In this document: positions 5,358-6,060 of the stretch, one piece after another
Layout: each line of letters starts with the position of its first letter
Position numbering within the stretch: position 1 is the stretch's first letter
From: Solirubrobacterales bacterium
GTDB taxonomy: Bacteria; Actinomycetota; Thermoleophilia; Solirubrobacterales; Solirubrobacteraceae
Direction of reading: 5' to 3'
NCBI GenBank assembly: GCA_025964075.1
Contig: JAOPZQ010000647.1
Coordinates: 1 to 6,060 of the forward strand
Length of the DNA: 6,060 nucleotides
Translations under genes and position numbers: made by a program
The notes under the pieces: generated by a model
What the model was told of the DNA's origin: nothing
The model's database searches: none
Seen by the model: only the letters and a program-made list of their open reading frames with translations

Positions 5358-6060
5358 TCAGCGGCCCTGGAAGTCGAAGGCGGGTCGCGGCCTGCCGGCC
5401 TTGAAGGCGTCGACCGCCGCGGGCAGCGTGGCCTTGACGTCCTCGGTCTCGAACAGAGGCAGCGCGATGTCGAACATCGCCTCATCCGCCGCCGCGACGC
5501 CGCCCACCGCCCACGCGCGCAACAGCGCCTTGTGCGCGGCGTGGGCGCGGGTGGGACCCTTCGCGACGCGCTGGGCGAAGGCGGTGGCCTCTTCGAGGAG
5601 CGCCTCGTCGGCGACGACGCGGTTCACCACGCCGGCGGCGGCCATCACCCCTGCTGGAACCTGCTCGGACGTCAGCGCCCATTCCGCGGCGCGGGCCCGT
5701 CCGGCGCGCTCGGCGACGCGGTAGATGCCGCCGAGCAGGGTGACGATCCCGAGCGTCTGCTCGGGGTGGCCGAAGCGTGCCGACTCGGCGGCGAAGATGA
5801 CGTCGGCGCGCAGCGCGAGCTCGAACCCGCCGCCGAAGCACAGACCGTGCACGGCGGCGACCACCGGCAGCGGCAGCTGTTCGAAGCGGTTGAACACGGA
5901 CATGTAGCGCTCGAACAGCGTGCGCAGCTCGCGCGCGTCCAGATCCGGCCAGGTCACGATGTCGCCGCCGAAGCTGAAGTCGGGGCCGTCGGCGCGCAGC
6001 AGCACGGCGCGGGCGTCGCTGCGCCCGATCGCGTCCAGAGCCGCAGCGAGCTCGTCGGCC
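5358..6060 (-). CDS. Enoyl-CoA hydratase/isomerase family protein (N-terminus outside window)
   Basis: This is a crotonase-fold enzyme acting on an acyl-CoA thioester, most simply adding water to a 2-enoyl-CoA in beta-oxidation. Its last 233 residues are present; roughly the first 30 of a usual 255-265 are beyond the right edge. Numbering from the window edge, SFGGDI (29-34) supplies one oxyanion-hole glycine region. HGLCFGGGFELAL (71-83) supplies the second, together with the first catalytic glutamate position (Glu80). GHPEQTLGIV (97-106) holds the second glutamate (Glu100). Both correspond to the two glutamates of classical enoyl-CoA hydratase, so hydratase chemistry is plausible, but isomerase or another crotonase activity cannot be excluded. 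The reading frame is open through the right edge; the GTG at 6005 is an internal valine, not a start. The thiolase relic directly downstream supports an original acyl-CoA degradation cluster. Confidence 0.92.
   Translation of the reverse strand, partial: ADELAAALDAIGRSDARAVLLRADGPDFSFGGDIVTWPDLDARELRTLFERYMSVFNRFEQLPLPVVAAVHGLCFGGGFELALRADVIFAAESARFGHPEQTLGIVTLLGGIYRVAERAGRARAAEWALTSEQVPAGVMAAAGVVNRVVADEALLEEATAFAQRVAKGPTRAHAAHKALLRAWAVGGVAAADEAMFDIALPLFETEDVKATLPAAVDAFKAGRPRPAFDFQGR

Noticed and set aside
3475..5724. A 749-codon open frame on the plus strand spanning the end of the kinase and antisense to the hydrolase and hydratase
   Set aside because: Its translation is Arg/Gly/Ala-rich low-complexity sequence with no motif, and it covers three well-supported genes. 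Long antisense frames are expected at this GC content.
1..6060. CRISPR array, tRNA/rRNA genes, insertion sequence or phage attachment site
   Set aside because: No regularly spaced repeats, RNA gene consensus, terminal inverted repeats with a transposase, or integrase was seen by eye on either strand.

Overview
The DNA is very GC-rich, with GC-biased third codon positions, frequent GTG starts and 4-bp stop/start overlaps. The encoded proteins resemble those of high-GC Gram-positive bacteria: a wall-binding adaptor in place of a TolC-linked one, and a sensor kinase whose TM2-HAMP-HisKA core looks like streptomycete kinases. An actinobacterium, possibly a deep-branching soil group such as Solirubrobacterales/Thermoleophilia, is the best guess, but the genus cannot be fixed from this window.

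Left half (1-4318) is a divergent envelope-response module. Reading leftward from about 2185 is a tightly overlapping operon: a secreted cysteine-rich lipoprotein (2185-1502), a membrane-anchored HlyD/MacA-like adaptor carrying a peptidoglycan-binding domain (1505-366), and the start of a MacB/LolD-type ABC ATPase (369 to the left edge). A matching FtsX/MacB-type permease would be expected just outside the window. Reading rightward from 2346 is a two-component system: an OmpR-family response regulator (2346-2996) overlapping by 4 bp a HAMP-type sensor histidine kinase (2993-4318). The 160-bp divergent spacer probably holds both promoters, and the kinase/regulator pair probably controls the exporter operon. 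Both the lipoprotein and the kinase sensor loop contain two tandem cysteine-pair units, which suggests a shared oxidising extracytoplasmic chemistry or a shared signal.

Right half (4399-6060) lies on the minus strand and is metabolic: a 5'-truncated enoyl-CoA hydratase/isomerase (crotonase fold) entering from the right edge, then a metallo-beta-lactamase-fold hydrolase with its own strong ribosome binding site. The 104 bp between them is not ordinary spacer. It encodes a frameshifted scrap of a thiolase C-terminus (the N-x-x-G-G-A-L-A-L-G-H signature), indicating that a thiolase gene once stood between the two and was deleted. The two halves converge at 4319-4398, where an inverted repeat may act as a bidirectional terminator.

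No tRNA, rRNA, CRISPR array, insertion sequence or phage gene was seen. The most notable points are the paired-cysteine repeats on both sides of the divergent promoter and the thiolase relic.
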